Assembly: GCF_001570585.1 (NCBI RefSeq)
Contig: NZ_BBXF01000003.1
Location: 345,353-409,352 of the forward strand
Direction of reading: 5' to 3'
Length of the DNA stretch: 64,000 nucleotides
Origin: Herbidospora daliensis
GTDB lineage: Bacteria > Actinomycetota > Actinomycetes > Streptosporangiales > Streptosporangiaceae
Positions 45,006-53,266 of the stretch are shown one piece after another (the stretch's first letter is position 1; every line of letters starts with the position of its first letter). The notes under the pieces are model-generated. The model worked only from the letters and a program-made list of their open reading frames with translations. It had not been told where the DNA came from and ran no database searches. The position numbers were made by a program, and so were the translations under genes.

Positions 45006-45986
45006 ATGGCGACGATTTACGAGGTTGCGGCGCTCGCCGGGGTCTCTCCCGCGACGGTTTCCCGGGTTTTCAACGGCAACACCGTCTCCGAGGAGAAGCA
45101 GCGCCTCGTCCGCGACGCCGCCCAGCAACTCGGCTTCACCCCCAACAAGACCGCCCGCAGGCTGCGCAAGCAGAGCTCTGAGGTCATCTGCCTGCTGGTG
45201 CCCGACATCGAGAACCCGTTCTTCACCGCCCTGGCCCGCGGCGTCGAAGACCGCGCCCAGGAGTCGGGCTTCTCCGTCGTGCTCTGCAACACCGACGACG
45301 ACCCCGCCAAGGAGCTGCGCTACCTGCAGATCGCCGCCTCCGAGCACATGGCCGGCGTGATCCTCTCGCCCGCCTCCGACGAAGTCGACCTGGGCGCCAT
45401 CGCCTCTCTCGGCAGGCCCGTCGTAGCCGTCGACCGCACCACGCCCTACCCGGTCGACGCCGTGAAGATCGACAACCGGGCGGCCGGCATCGCCGCCACA
45501 ACCGCGCTGGTGGACGCCGGTTTCCGGCGCATCGCCTGCATCGCGGGTCCGGCCGGGATCGAGGAGACCGAAGACCGCTACCTTGGCTGGAAGCAGGTCG
45601 TCACGGCCCGCAAGACCCTGGTCCGCGACGGCTTCCTGCAGCACGCCAACTTCCGCGTCGACGGCGGCCGGGCCGCGATGAAGGCCCTGCTCGAACTGAT
45701 CCAGCCGCCTGACGCCGTCGTCACGACCAACAACCTGATGGCCATCGGCGCACTCCAGGCCCTGCACGAGAGCGGCATCGACCCCGAGGACTTCGGCGTC
45801 GCCGTGCTCGGCGAACTGCCCTACCTGCTGCCGCCGCCGTCGAGCGTGGTGCAGGTCCGGCTGCCGGCCCGCCACCTGGGGCGGACCGCCGCCTCGATGC
45901 TGCTGGAGCGCATCGGCGGCGACACCCAGCCGCTGCGCACGGTCGTGCTGCGGGCCGAGATCGCCCGACCGCCGTTATCGCTGTAA
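45006..45986 (+). CDS. LacI-family transcriptional regulator 1
   Basis: 326 residues from ATG 45006. N-terminal helix-turn-helix TIYEVAALAGVSPATVSRVFNG, hinge RRLRKQSSEVICLLVPDIENPFF, periplasmic-binding-like core with RVDGGRAAM and TTNNLMAIGAL. Flanked by two copies of the same palindrome, so it probably represses GH116, itself and the importer. Paralogue of the LacI protein at 50826-51803 (shared ENPFFTALARGVE and VVLCNTDDDP). Confidence 0.92.
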   Translation: MATIYEVAALAGVSPATVSRVFNGNTVSEEKQRLVRDAAQQLGFTPNKTARRLRKQSSEVICLLVPDIENPFFTALARGVEDRAQESGFSVVLCNTDDDPAKELRYLQIAASEHMAGVILSPASDEVDLGAIASLGRPVVAVDRTTPYPVDAVKIDNRAAGIAATTALVDAGFRRIACIAGPAGIEETEDRYLGWKQVVTARKTLVRDGFLQHANFRVDGGRAAMKALLELIQPPDAVVTTNNLMAIGALQALHESGIDPEDFGVAVLGELPYLLPPPSSVVQVRLPARHLGRTAASMLLERIGGDTQPLRTVVLRAEIARPPLSL

Positions 45987-46046
45987 TCGATACCGTCCTG
46001 TTACTTGCCTGATCAGGGGCTTCATGAGGTACGTTTCGCGGAGTGC

Positions 46047-46063
46047 TTGACGAAATCGATTTC
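46047..46063 (+). promoter_or_regulatory. Promoter -35 overlapped by LacI operator
   Basis: TTGACG (46047-46052) runs directly into the perfect palindrome GAAATCGATTTC (46052-46063). A repressor bound here would cover the -35/spacer region of the binding-protein promoter. The -10 box is not clear. Confidence 0.75.
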
Positions 46064-46160
46064 TTGCACTTTCATGTGGCGCACGCCACACGCCCCCGGG
46101 GCCGCAGGCCGGCTGTGGCTCGCGTTGTGCATCTGCCCCAAGGAAAAAGGACGCAGGCCT

Positions 46161-47480
46161 ATGAACATCCCCCGCCGCAAGGTCGCGCTGGCCTGCGCGA
46201 CCGCCACCCTGGCGGCGACGGCCCTTGCGGGTTGCGGAAGCGACTCGGAATCGACGTCGACCGGTGCGAAAGCCCTGGAAATCGTCTACTGGAACTACGG
46301 CCCGGCCGCCGAGAGCGGCAACAAGGCCACCGCCGACGCCTTCACGAAGGCCCACCCCGACGTCAAGGTCACCCTCACCCCGGTGACCGGCGAGAACTGG
46401 GGAACCTACTACGCGAACGTCGCCACCCTGATCGCCTCGGGCAAGAAGCCCGACCTCATGGTGATCTCCGGTGAGGGCGCCCAGTTCGTCCACAGCAACA
46501 AACTCGTGAAACCGATCAACGAATACCTGGAGAAGGACGCCGGGGCCAAGGCCATCACCGACGACATCGCCCAGGGCCTCATCGACGGCTTCACCGTCAA
46601 GGGCGACGTGATCACCCTCAGCTACGGCTGGAACGACATGGTCGTCTACTACAACACCGACGTCTTCAAGAAGGCCGGCGTCGAGCCGCCCAAGGCCGAC
46701 TGGACCTGGGACGACTTCAAGACGGTCGCCAAGAAGCTGAGCGTCGACACCAACGGCGACGGCACCAACGACCAGTACGGCTTCACCTGGGCCAGCAACG
46801 AGATCTTCCCCGGCATCATGCCGTGGGTCGCCAACGCCGGCGGCAACCTGACCAGCGACGACGTCTGCCAGGCCACCGCCGACTCCCCGCAGGTCACCAA
46901 GGCCGTGACGTTCCTCAACGACCTCATCAAGGAGGGCGTCGCCCCGGCCCCGATGCCGATGAGCGACGTCTTCACCCGCTTCCAGAACGGGCAGATCGCC
47001 ATGTTCGGCGCGGGCCGCTGGCCGATCGCCACCTTCCTGCCCGCCGGGTTCAAGAGCTTCGACATCCAGCTCTACCCGAAGGGCGACACGTACAAGACCG
47101 TCTTCGGCGGCGCCGGATACCCGATCCTGAAGTCGTCGCAGAACCCCGACCTGGCCTGGGAATACCAGAAGTTCACGGTCAGCGACGAGATCGAGAAGGG
47201 CTACGTCGGCACCCCCGACAAGCCCGGCGACTCGATCCCGTCACGGCGCTCGGTGGCCCACACGATCTCCCAGGTCGGCGTGCCGCCCGCCAACAGCGAC
47301 CTCTACTACGACAGCATCGACAAGTTCGAGACCCTCGTGCCCTACCCGGCCCCGGCCAAGTACAGCACGTTCGAGTCGACCGTCCTGCGCCACCTGCAGC
47401 AGATCTTCGCCGGCGAGACCACGGTCCCCGACGGCCTGAAGGCCATGCAGGGTGAGCTGACGGGCATCGTCACCTGCTGA
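46161..47480 (+). CDS. Extracellular sugar-binding lipoprotein of second ABC importer
   Basis: 439 residues from ATG 46161. Lipobox LAGC around 23-26, family 1 solute-binding fold (LEIVYWNYGPAAESGNK, KKPDLMVISGE, YGWNDMVVYYNTDVF, MFGAGRWPIA). It captures the sugar for permeases at 48157 and 49053. The promoter carries the LacI-type palindrome, so expression is likely induced by substrate. Confidence 0.92.
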   Translation: MNIPRRKVALACATATLAATALAGCGSDSESTSTGAKALEIVYWNYGPAAESGNKATADAFTKAHPDVKVTLTPVTGENWGTYYANVATLIASGKKPDLMVISGEGAQFVHSNKLVKPINEYLEKDAGAKAITDDIAQGLIDGFTVKGDVITLSYGWNDMVVYYNTDVFKKAGVEPPKADWTWDDFKTVAKKLSVDTNGDGTNDQYGFTWASNEIFPGIMPWVANAGGNLTSDDVCQATADSPQVTKAVTFLNDLIKEGVAPAPMPMSDVFTRFQNGQIAMFGAGRWPIATFLPAGFKSFDIQLYPKGDTYKTVFGGAGYPILKSSQNPDLAWEYQKFTVSDEIEKGYVGTPDKPGDSIPSRRSVAHTISQVGVPPANSDLYYDSIDKFETLVPYPAPAKYSTFESTVLRHLQQIFAGETTVPDGLKAMQGELTGIVTC

Positions 47481-47483
47481 GCG

Positions 47484-47514
47484 ACCGGGTCCGGCCCCTG
47501 AACCCGGACCCGGT
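47484..47514. terminator. Hairpin after second binding-protein gene
   Basis: Perfect 11-bp arms ACCGGGTCCGG and CCGGACCCGGT with a 9-nt loop, four bases after the binding-protein stop. Likely a partial terminator or mRNA-stabilising structure. Confidence 0.7.
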
Positions 47515-47536
47515 TCCCCTCCCAAGGCGGACCACT

Positions 47537-48160
47537 TTGACCACTGACACCCACGCTGCCACCCGCCTCCGGGACGAACTCGTCCCCGGGGCGGGGCCCG
47601 CGGCACTCACCGATCACCCGGCCCCCGAACTCCGGACCGGCCCCGTTCCCGTCACGAACGGCGCGACCATCCCCGGTTTCACGGCGGCCGTGTTCCGGGA
47701 CGGCTCCCTTCCGGCTAGGGGTGGTGCGACCATCCCCGGTTTTACGGCGGCCGTTCTCCGGGACGGCTCCGTTCCCGCTAAGAATGATGCGGCCATCCCT
47801 GGTTTCACACCGGCCGTCATCTGGAACGGCTCCGTTCCCGCCAAGAAGGGTGCGGCCGCCCCTGGTTTCACACCGGCCGTGCTCCGGAACAGCTCCGCTC
47901 TCGTTACGAACGGCGCGACCATTTCCGCTATCACGGCGACCGGGCTCCGTGACGGCCTCGTTCTCGAGGCGGACGGTGCGAGCCTTCCGGGTTTCACGGC
48001 GGTAGCCGTGCTCGGAAACGGCTCCGTTCCCGCCAAGAGTGGTGCAACCACCCCAGGTCTCACGGAGGCCGTGCTCCGGCACAGCCTCACTCCCGCGACG
48101 GCACCCGTTCTCGGCGCGACCTCCTCCCAGCCCGGGCGTGCCGTCGAGGCGGGGCGATGA
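47537..48160 (+). CDS. Repeat ORF B, translationally coupled to permease
   Basis: 207 codons from TTG 47537 (AAGGCGG upstream). Seven tandem 21-22-residue repeats with core GATIPGFTAAVLRDGSVPA, no signal peptide or known domain. Its TGA overlaps the permease ATG as ATGA. Codon third positions hold many more T (GGT, GTT, GCT) than neighbouring genes, so it may not be a selected protein but a translated spacer. Whether it is made in the cell is unknown. Confidence 0.45.
   Translation: MTTDTHAATRLRDELVPGAGPAALTDHPAPELRTGPVPVTNGATIPGFTAAVFRDGSLPARGGATIPGFTAAVLRDGSVPAKNDAAIPGFTPAVIWNGSVPAKKGAAAPGFTPAVLRNSSALVTNGATISAITATGLRDGLVLEADGASLPGFTAVAVLGNGSVPAKSGATTPGLTEAVLRHSLTPATAPVLGATSSQPGRAVEAGR
47645..48088. 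repeat. Tandem array B, 63-bp units
   Basis: Seven consecutive units of 63 bp (one of 66), beginning GTTCCCGCC-like and ending GACGGCTCC or a variant. All lengths are multiples of three, so the frame stays open through the array. Confidence 0.88.
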
Positions 48161-49056
48161 GCGTCAAACAGGCCCAGGCCCGGACCCGTGGTGACGGGGT
48201 CGCGGCGCTGGCTTTTCTCACGCCGTCGATCCTCACGTTCCTGGTGTTCGTGCTGGCGCCGACCATCGGCGTGCTGATCCTGAGTTTCTTCGACTGGAAC
48301 CTGCTCAGCGACGGCACCTTCGCCGGCCTGGACAATTTCCAGCGCCTGTTCACCGACGAGCGGCTGCTCGGGGTCTACGGGTCGACGACGTACATGGCGC
48401 TGGTGATCCTGGCCGTCAACGTCGTGCTCGGACTGCTGCTCGCGGTGCTGCTGGAGACCAGGATGCCCCGCTGGATCAGGGCGTTCTTCCGGCTCTCGTT
48501 CCTGTTCCCGTTCGTCGTCTCCGCCTCGGCGGTCGCGCTGATCTGGCGGTTCCTGCTCAACAAGGATCTCGGCCTGGTCAACTACCTGCTGGGGCTGACC
48601 GGGCTCGACCGGATCGACTGGCTCGGCAGCTCCACCTGGGCGCCGATCTCGGTCATCATGGTCAACTCGTGGAAGACGATCGGGTTCTCGATCCTCGTCT
48701 ACATCGCGGGCCTGCAATCGATCCCGAAGCAGTTGCGCGAGGCCGCGATCGTCGACGGCGCGGGCGCGTGGACCCGGTTCTGGCGCATCACCTTCCCGCT
48801 GCTGTCGCCGACCATCTTCTTCCTCGTCGTGATCAACACCATCAACTCCTTCCAGATCTTCGCCGAACCCCGGGTGCTGACCCAGGGCGGCCCGGGTGAC
48901 TCCAGCCGCACGATCGTCGAATACCTCTACGACCGCGCCTTCGGCGACTTCGACCTCGGTTACGCCTCCGCGATCGGCATCACGTTCGCGCTGGTCCTGG
49001 TCGTGCTGACCGCCATCCAGTTCTGGTTCTCGCGCAGATGGACCCACTACCAATGA
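48157..49056 (+). CDS. ABC sugar importer permease, MalF/UgpA type
   Basis: 299 residues, six membrane helices, EAA loop REAAIVDGAGAWTRFWRI near 202-219. ATG 48157 overlaps the repeat ORF stop. Stop overlaps the next permease (ATGA). No ATPase nearby; a shared ATPase is assumed. Confidence 0.92.
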   Translation: MSVKQAQARTRGDGVAALAFLTPSILTFLVFVLAPTIGVLILSFFDWNLLSDGTFAGLDNFQRLFTDERLLGVYGSTTYMALVILAVNVVLGLLLAVLLETRMPRWIRAFFRLSFLFPFVVSASAVALIWRFLLNKDLGLVNYLLGLTGLDRIDWLGSSTWAPISVIMVNSWKTIGFSILVYIAGLQSIPKQLREAAIVDGAGAWTRFWRITFPLLSPTIFFLVVINTINSFQIFAEPRVLTQGGPGDSSRTIVEYLYDRAFGDFDLGYASAIGITFALVLVVLTAIQFWFSRRWTHYQ

Positions 49057-49898
49057 GCAGCCGACTGACCGTTGGGCACGTCGCCGCGCGCGTCCTGACG
49101 TTCGTGATCCTCGTGGTCGCGGCCGTCGCCATCACCGCGCCCTTCCTGTGGATCTTCCGCGGGGCCTTCTCCGGCTCCGACGCGGAGCTCTACCGCCTTC
49201 CGCCGACCTTCCACGCGGAGAACCTCACGCTGGACAACTTCGGCAAGGTGACCGAGCAGGTGCCGTACTTCCGGTTCTTCCTGAACTCGATCATCGTGTC
49301 AGGGACCGTGACGATCGCGCAGCTCATCACCTGTTCGACCGCCGCCTACGCGTTCGCGCGGCTCCGGTTCCGGGGCAAGGGCGTGCTGTTCGCCGTGGTG
49401 ATCGGGTCGCTGATGATCCCGATCCAGGTGACGATCGTGCCGTTGTTCCTGGTCATGTCGAAGATCGGCATGACGAACTCACTCTGGGCGCTGATCTTCC
49501 CGGGCATCTTCTCCGCGTTCGGCATCTTCCTGCTGCGCCAGCACTTCATGGCGCTGCCCTACGAACTGGAGGAGGCCGCCAAGATCGACGGCGCCTCGCG
49601 GTTCCACACGTTCGCGCGCATCATCCTGCCGCTGTCGGGGCCGTCGATCGCGACCCTGGGCATCCTGTGTTTCACGTACTGGTGGAACGACCTGCTGCTC
49701 CCGCTGGTGATGATCTCCGACACGGACAAGCAGACGCTCCCGGTCGGACTGGTGCTGCTGGCCGGGCGCTTCTCGACCGGTTCGCTCGGCACCATCGCGG
49801 CCGGCATCGCGATGGCGATCGTGCCCGTGCTGATCGTCTTCATCGCGGCGCAGCGGTACATCGTCCAGTCGATCGCATCGAGCGGACTGAAGCTCTGA
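49053..49898 (+). CDS. ABC sugar importer permease, MalG/UgpE type
   Basis: 281 residues from ATG 49053, overlapping the previous stop. Six membrane helices, EAA loop EEAAKIDGASRFHTFARI near 177-194. Its TGA overlaps the ATG of a second repeat ORF as TGATG. Confidence 0.92.
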   Translation: MSSRLTVGHVAARVLTFVILVVAAVAITAPFLWIFRGAFSGSDAELYRLPPTFHAENLTLDNFGKVTEQVPYFRFFLNSIIVSGTVTIAQLITCSTAAYAFARLRFRGKGVLFAVVIGSLMIPIQVTIVPLFLVMSKIGMTNSLWALIFPGIFSAFGIFLLRQHFMALPYELEEAAKIDGASRFHTFARIILPLSGPSIATLGILCFTYWWNDLLLPLVMISDTDKQTLPVGLVLLAGRFSTGSLGTIAAGIAMAIVPVLIVFIAAQRYIVQSIASSGLKL

Positions 49899-50247
49899 TG
49901 ATCACACGTCTGCACGCCGCATCCCCGACGACCAGGCCCACAGCTCCGATGATCACAAGCTTGCACGCCGTAATTCCCGCGACCCGCCGCGAGACTCCGA
50001 TGGCCACATGTCTCCCCGCCGTATCTCCGGGGACCGGGCGCGAGGCTCCGACGGTCACATGTCTGCACGCCGTATCTCCGGGGACCGGGCGCGAGGCTGC
50101 GATGGTCACATGTCTGCACGCCGTATCTCCGGCGACTGGGCACGAGGCTCCGATGGTCACATCTCTGAAATCCGCATTTCCAGCGACCGGGTCCGAGCCA
50201 CTGGTGATCACGTTCCTGAACTGCGCGTCGACCGGGTCGAGGTTGTG
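49898..50247. repeat. Tandem array C, 51-bp units
   Basis: Units start at 49898, 49949, 50000, 50051, 50102 and 50153 (exactly 51 bp each), with a 44-bp partial unit at 50204. Units 3 to 5 are nearly identical; the ends are more diverged. Confidence 0.9.
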
Positions 50248-50248
50248 A
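49898..50248 (+). CDS. Repeat ORF C, coupled to both neighbours
   Basis: 116 codons: six 17-residue repeats (consensus MVTCLHAVSPGTGREAP) plus a partial seventh. It starts by TGATG overlap with the permease stop and ends by TGATG overlap with the DUF624 start. Almost every unit begins ATG or GTG. Third-position GC is clearly lower than in flanking genes (about 70 percent in the one unit I tallied). The unit resembles the 5' end of the next gene (ATGGTCGCGTTTCTGAAACC), so the array may have grown by tandem duplication of that start region. Real protein or translated spacer is undecided. Confidence 0.45.
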   Translation: MITRLHAASPTTRPTAPMITSLHAVIPATRRETPMATCLPAVSPGTGREAPTVTCLHAVSPGTGREAAMVTCLHAVSPATGHEAPMVTSLKSAFPATGSEPLVITFLNCASTGSRL

Positions 50249-50844
50249 TGGTCGCGTTTCTGAAACCCGCGTTCCTGCTCTTCTGGCGGGAACTGCCTCG
50301 TGCCGTCATAGCGGGGCTGTTCTTTCTCGCCACGCTGGTGCCGGTGATCACGTCGGCGACGGTCGGCGCACCCGCCTGGATGACCGCGCTCGCCACCCTG
50401 CCGCCGTCGCTCGCGCTGACCTCCGTCGCGCGGTTCTGCGCGCTGGTCGCGCGCGGTGAGGCGCCGAAGCTGGCTGAGCTGCGCAGATTCGATCCGGTGC
50501 TGGCGCTGTTCGTCGCCGGGTGCGCGGTGCTGACCGGCGTCACCGTGGTCGCGGGCGCGCTGGCGATGGTCGTGCTCCCGTACGCCCTCGCCTACGGCGC
50601 CCTGCGCGGCAAGCCCGGCCTGAAAGCCCTGCGGGGCGGCGCGATCCTGGTCGCGTTCAAGCCCTTGTGGGCGCTCACGATCGTGGCCCTCTACTGGCTG
50701 GGCGGGTTCGCCGCCGCCGCGTCCACCGGCGTGCTCGCCGTGGTCGTCGTGCCGTTGCTGCTGGTCGTCACGGCCACGCAGACGATCGGCCTGCTCGACG
50801 AGATCGACACCCTCCAGGGCCGGACGTGGCCGGCCCGAAGGTGA
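50248..50844 (+). CDS. DUF624/YesL-like membrane protein
   Basis: 198 residues, about five membrane helices (AVIAGLFFLATLVPVITSATV, LALFVAGCAVLTGVTVVAGAL and others). Small integral membrane proteins of this type are common in sugar ABC operons, role unsettled. ATG overlaps the repeat ORF stop. Stop overlaps the next LacI gene. Confidence 0.75.
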   Translation: MVAFLKPAFLLFWRELPRAVIAGLFFLATLVPVITSATVGAPAWMTALATLPPSLALTSVARFCALVARGEAPKLAELRRFDPVLALFVAGCAVLTGVTVVAGALAMVVLPYALAYGALRGKPGLKALRGGAILVAFKPLWALTIVALYWLGGFAAAASTGVLAVVVVPLLLVVTATQTIGLLDEIDTLQGRTWPARR

Positions 50845-51803
50845 CGATCTACCAGGTGGCCGCCCATGCCGGGGTGTCGGCGGCCACCGTGAGCCGGGTC
50901 ATCAACGGCGCCCGCGTCTCGCCCGAGACCGAACGTAAGGTCCGGGCGTCGATGGCGGAGCTGAGCTTCACCCCCAGCCGGGCCGCGCGCCGCCTGCGCG
51001 GACAGTATTCCGAGGTCATCGCCCTGATCATCCCCGACGTGGAGAACCCGTTCTTCACCGCGCTGGCGCGCGGCGTGGAGAACCGGGCCCGCACCGGGGG
51101 CTACTCGGTCGTGTTGTGCAACACCGACGACGACCCGGAGCGCGAGCAGACGTACATGGACATCGCCCTCGCCGAGCACATGGCCGGCGTGTTGATCGCG
51201 CCCGCCGACGGGGCCAGTGACGTGCAGAAACTCATCGAGCACGGGGTTCCGGTGGTGGCCGTCGACCGGAGCCTGCACCGGCCCGACGTCGACGCGGTCA
51301 CCGTCGACAACCGGGCCGGCGGGCGGGTCGCGGCCGAGGCGCTGCTGGCGGCCGGGTTCTCCCGGGTCGCCTGCATCACCGGGCCGCAGTCGGTCGAAAC
51401 GGCGCAACTCCGCATGGAGGGCTGGCGGCAGGCCACATCGTGGCCCGGCGACCGGCTGCTGCGCTACGCCGACTACCGCGTCGACGGCGGCCGGGCCGCG
51501 ATGCGCGACCTGCTGTCGCTGCACGAACCGCCCGACGCCGTGGTGGTCGCCAACAACCTGATGGCCGCCGGGGCGCTCGACGTGCTGCGCGAACGCGGGC
51601 TCGAACCGCCCCGGTTCGGCGTGGCCGTTTTCGGTGATCTTCCTTTCACGTCGCTCGAACGCCAGGGCGTGCGGGTCGTCGACCTGCCCGCCCGCAACCT
51701 CGGCGAAGCCGCGGCGGCCCTGCTGCTCGCTCGCATCGCCGGCGACGACGGACCCGCGCGCACGGTCATCCTGCGCGACACGAACACCCGGGAGAGATGG
51801 TGA
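50826..51803 (+). CDS. LacI-family transcriptional regulator 2
   Basis: 325 residues from GTG 50826 (AGGG upstream); GTG 50841, forming GTGA with the preceding stop, is the alternative. Helix-turn-helix TIYQVAAHAGVSAATVSRVING; core with VVLCNTDDDP, VTVDNRAGG and VVANNLMAAGAL. Close paralogue of the regulator at 45006-45986. Being within the operon next to kinase and isomerase genes, it may sense the downstream intermediate. Confidence 0.9.
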   Translation: MAGPKVTIYQVAAHAGVSAATVSRVINGARVSPETERKVRASMAELSFTPSRAARRLRGQYSEVIALIIPDVENPFFTALARGVENRARTGGYSVVLCNTDDDPEREQTYMDIALAEHMAGVLIAPADGASDVQKLIEHGVPVVAVDRSLHRPDVDAVTVDNRAGGRVAAEALLAAGFSRVACITGPQSVETAQLRMEGWRQATSWPGDRLLRYADYRVDGGRAAMRDLLSLHEPPDAVVVANNLMAAGALDVLRERGLEPPRFGVAVFGDLPFTSLERQGVRVVDLPARNLGEAAAALLLARIAGDDGPARTVILRDTNTRERW

Positions 51804-53266
51804 CGTTGTTCTTCGGTGTCGACATCGGCACCTCGTCGAGCAAGGGCATCGTGGTCGACGGTTCGGGCACCGTGCTCGCTTCTTCGGTACGCGACCACCG
51901 CGTCGCCCGCCCCCACCCCGGCCACGTGGAGATGGACGGCGAGAGCTGGTGGGCCGAGTTCGTCTCCCTGGCCGAGGAACTGACCACCGGCCGCGAGATC
52001 ACGGCGGTCGGCGTGAGCGGCATGGGCCCCTGCGCCCTGCTGACCGACGCCGACGGCACACCGCTGCGCCCGGCGATCCTCTACGGCGTCGACACCCGGG
52101 CCGCTGCGGAGATTTCAGAAATCACCGAGCTCCTCGGTGGCGCCGAGACGATCCTGGCCCGTTGCGGCTCGGTGTTGTCGTCGCAGGCGGTCGGCCCGAA
52201 ACTGCGCTGGGTCGCCAAGCACGAACCGGAGATCTGGGCCCGCACCCGGCGGCTGTTCATGCCGGCGTCGTGGCTGCTCTACCGCCTGACCGGCGAATAC
52301 ACCCTCGACCACCACTCGGCCAGCCAGTGCACCCCGATGTACGACGGCACCGGCTGGGACCCCGAATGGGCGCCGCTGGTCGCCCCCGGACTGGACCTGC
52401 CCACCCTGCGCTGGTCGGACGAGATCGCCGGAACGGTGAAATCGAATCTCGCGGGCATCTCCGCCGGAACCCCCGTGATCACCGGCTCGATCGACGCCTG
52501 GACCGAAGCCGTCAGCGTCGACGCCTGCAACCCCGGCGACCTCATGCTGATGTACGGCACCACGATGTTCCTGATCGCCACCGTCGACCGGCCGCTGCGC
52601 ACCCCCACGATGTGGGGCACCGTGGGGGCGTACACCGGCTCCCACAACCTGGCCGGCGGAATGGCCACCTCGGGCGCGATCACCTCGTGGCTGAGCGACC
52701 TGACCGGAACCGGTTTCCCGGCCCTGCTGGCCGAGGCGGATGCCTCCGGACCGGGCGCGCACGGCCTGCTGATGTTGCCCTACTTCGCGGGGGAACGCAC
52801 CCCCGTCCACGACCCCGACGCCCGCGGCGTCATCGCGGGACTGACCCTCAGCCACACCCGGGGAGACCTCTACCGGGCCGCCCTGGAGGCGACGGCGCTC
52901 GGAGTCCGGCACAACGTCGAGGCGCTGCGCGCCGCCGGAGCCGAGGTCGAGCGGGTGGTCGCGGTCGGCGGCGGCGTGCGGGGCGGATTGTGGACCCGCA
53001 TCGTCAGCGACGTCACCGGCCTGCCGCAGATCATCCCCACGACCACCATCGGCGCCTCCTACGGCGCCGCCTACCTGGCCGCCCGCGCCACCACCGGCGC
53101 CGCCATCACCGACTGGAACCCCCCGGCCGAGACCGTCACCCCCGTGCCCGACCCGGCCTACGACGAGCTCTACGCCCTCTACCTCGACCTTTATCCCGCC
53201 ACCCGTGAGGTCGCCCACGTCCTCGCGGCCCGGGAACGCCGCCTTTCCTCCGGAGGAACCCGCTGA
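51797..53266 (+). CDS. FGGY-family carbohydrate kinase
   Basis: 489 residues. Phosphate-1 motif FGVDIGTSSSKG at 6-17, GVSGMGPC, GSIDAWTEAV, and AVGGGVRGGLWTRIVSDVTG in the C-terminal lobe. Most like xylulokinase or related ketose kinases. ATG 51797 overlaps the LacI stop and the stop overlaps the isomerase start (TGATG). Predicted to phosphorylate the ketose made by the next gene product. Confidence 0.85.
   Translation: MVTLFFGVDIGTSSSKGIVVDGSGTVLASSVRDHRVARPHPGHVEMDGESWWAEFVSLAEELTTGREITAVGVSGMGPCALLTDADGTPLRPAILYGVDTRAAAEISEITELLGGAETILARCGSVLSSQAVGPKLRWVAKHEPEIWARTRRLFMPASWLLYRLTGEYTLDHHSASQCTPMYDGTGWDPEWAPLVAPGLDLPTLRWSDEIAGTVKSNLAGISAGTPVITGSIDAWTEAVSVDACNPGDLMLMYGTTMFLIATVDRPLRTPTMWGTVGAYTGSHNLAGGMATSGAITSWLSDLTGTGFPALLAEADASGPGAHGLLMLPYFAGERTPVHDPDARGVIAGLTLSHTRGDLYRAALEATALGVRHNVEALRAAGAEVERVVAVGGGVRGGLWTRIVSDVTGLPQIIPTTTIGASYGAAYLAARATTGAAITDWNPPAETVTPVPDPAYDELYALYLDLYPATREVAHVLAARERRLSSGGTR

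Noticed and set aside
47342-48082. Minus-strand open frame through array B
   Set aside because: The array is open on both strands because units are multiples of three; only the plus frame shows start-stop coupling with neighbours.
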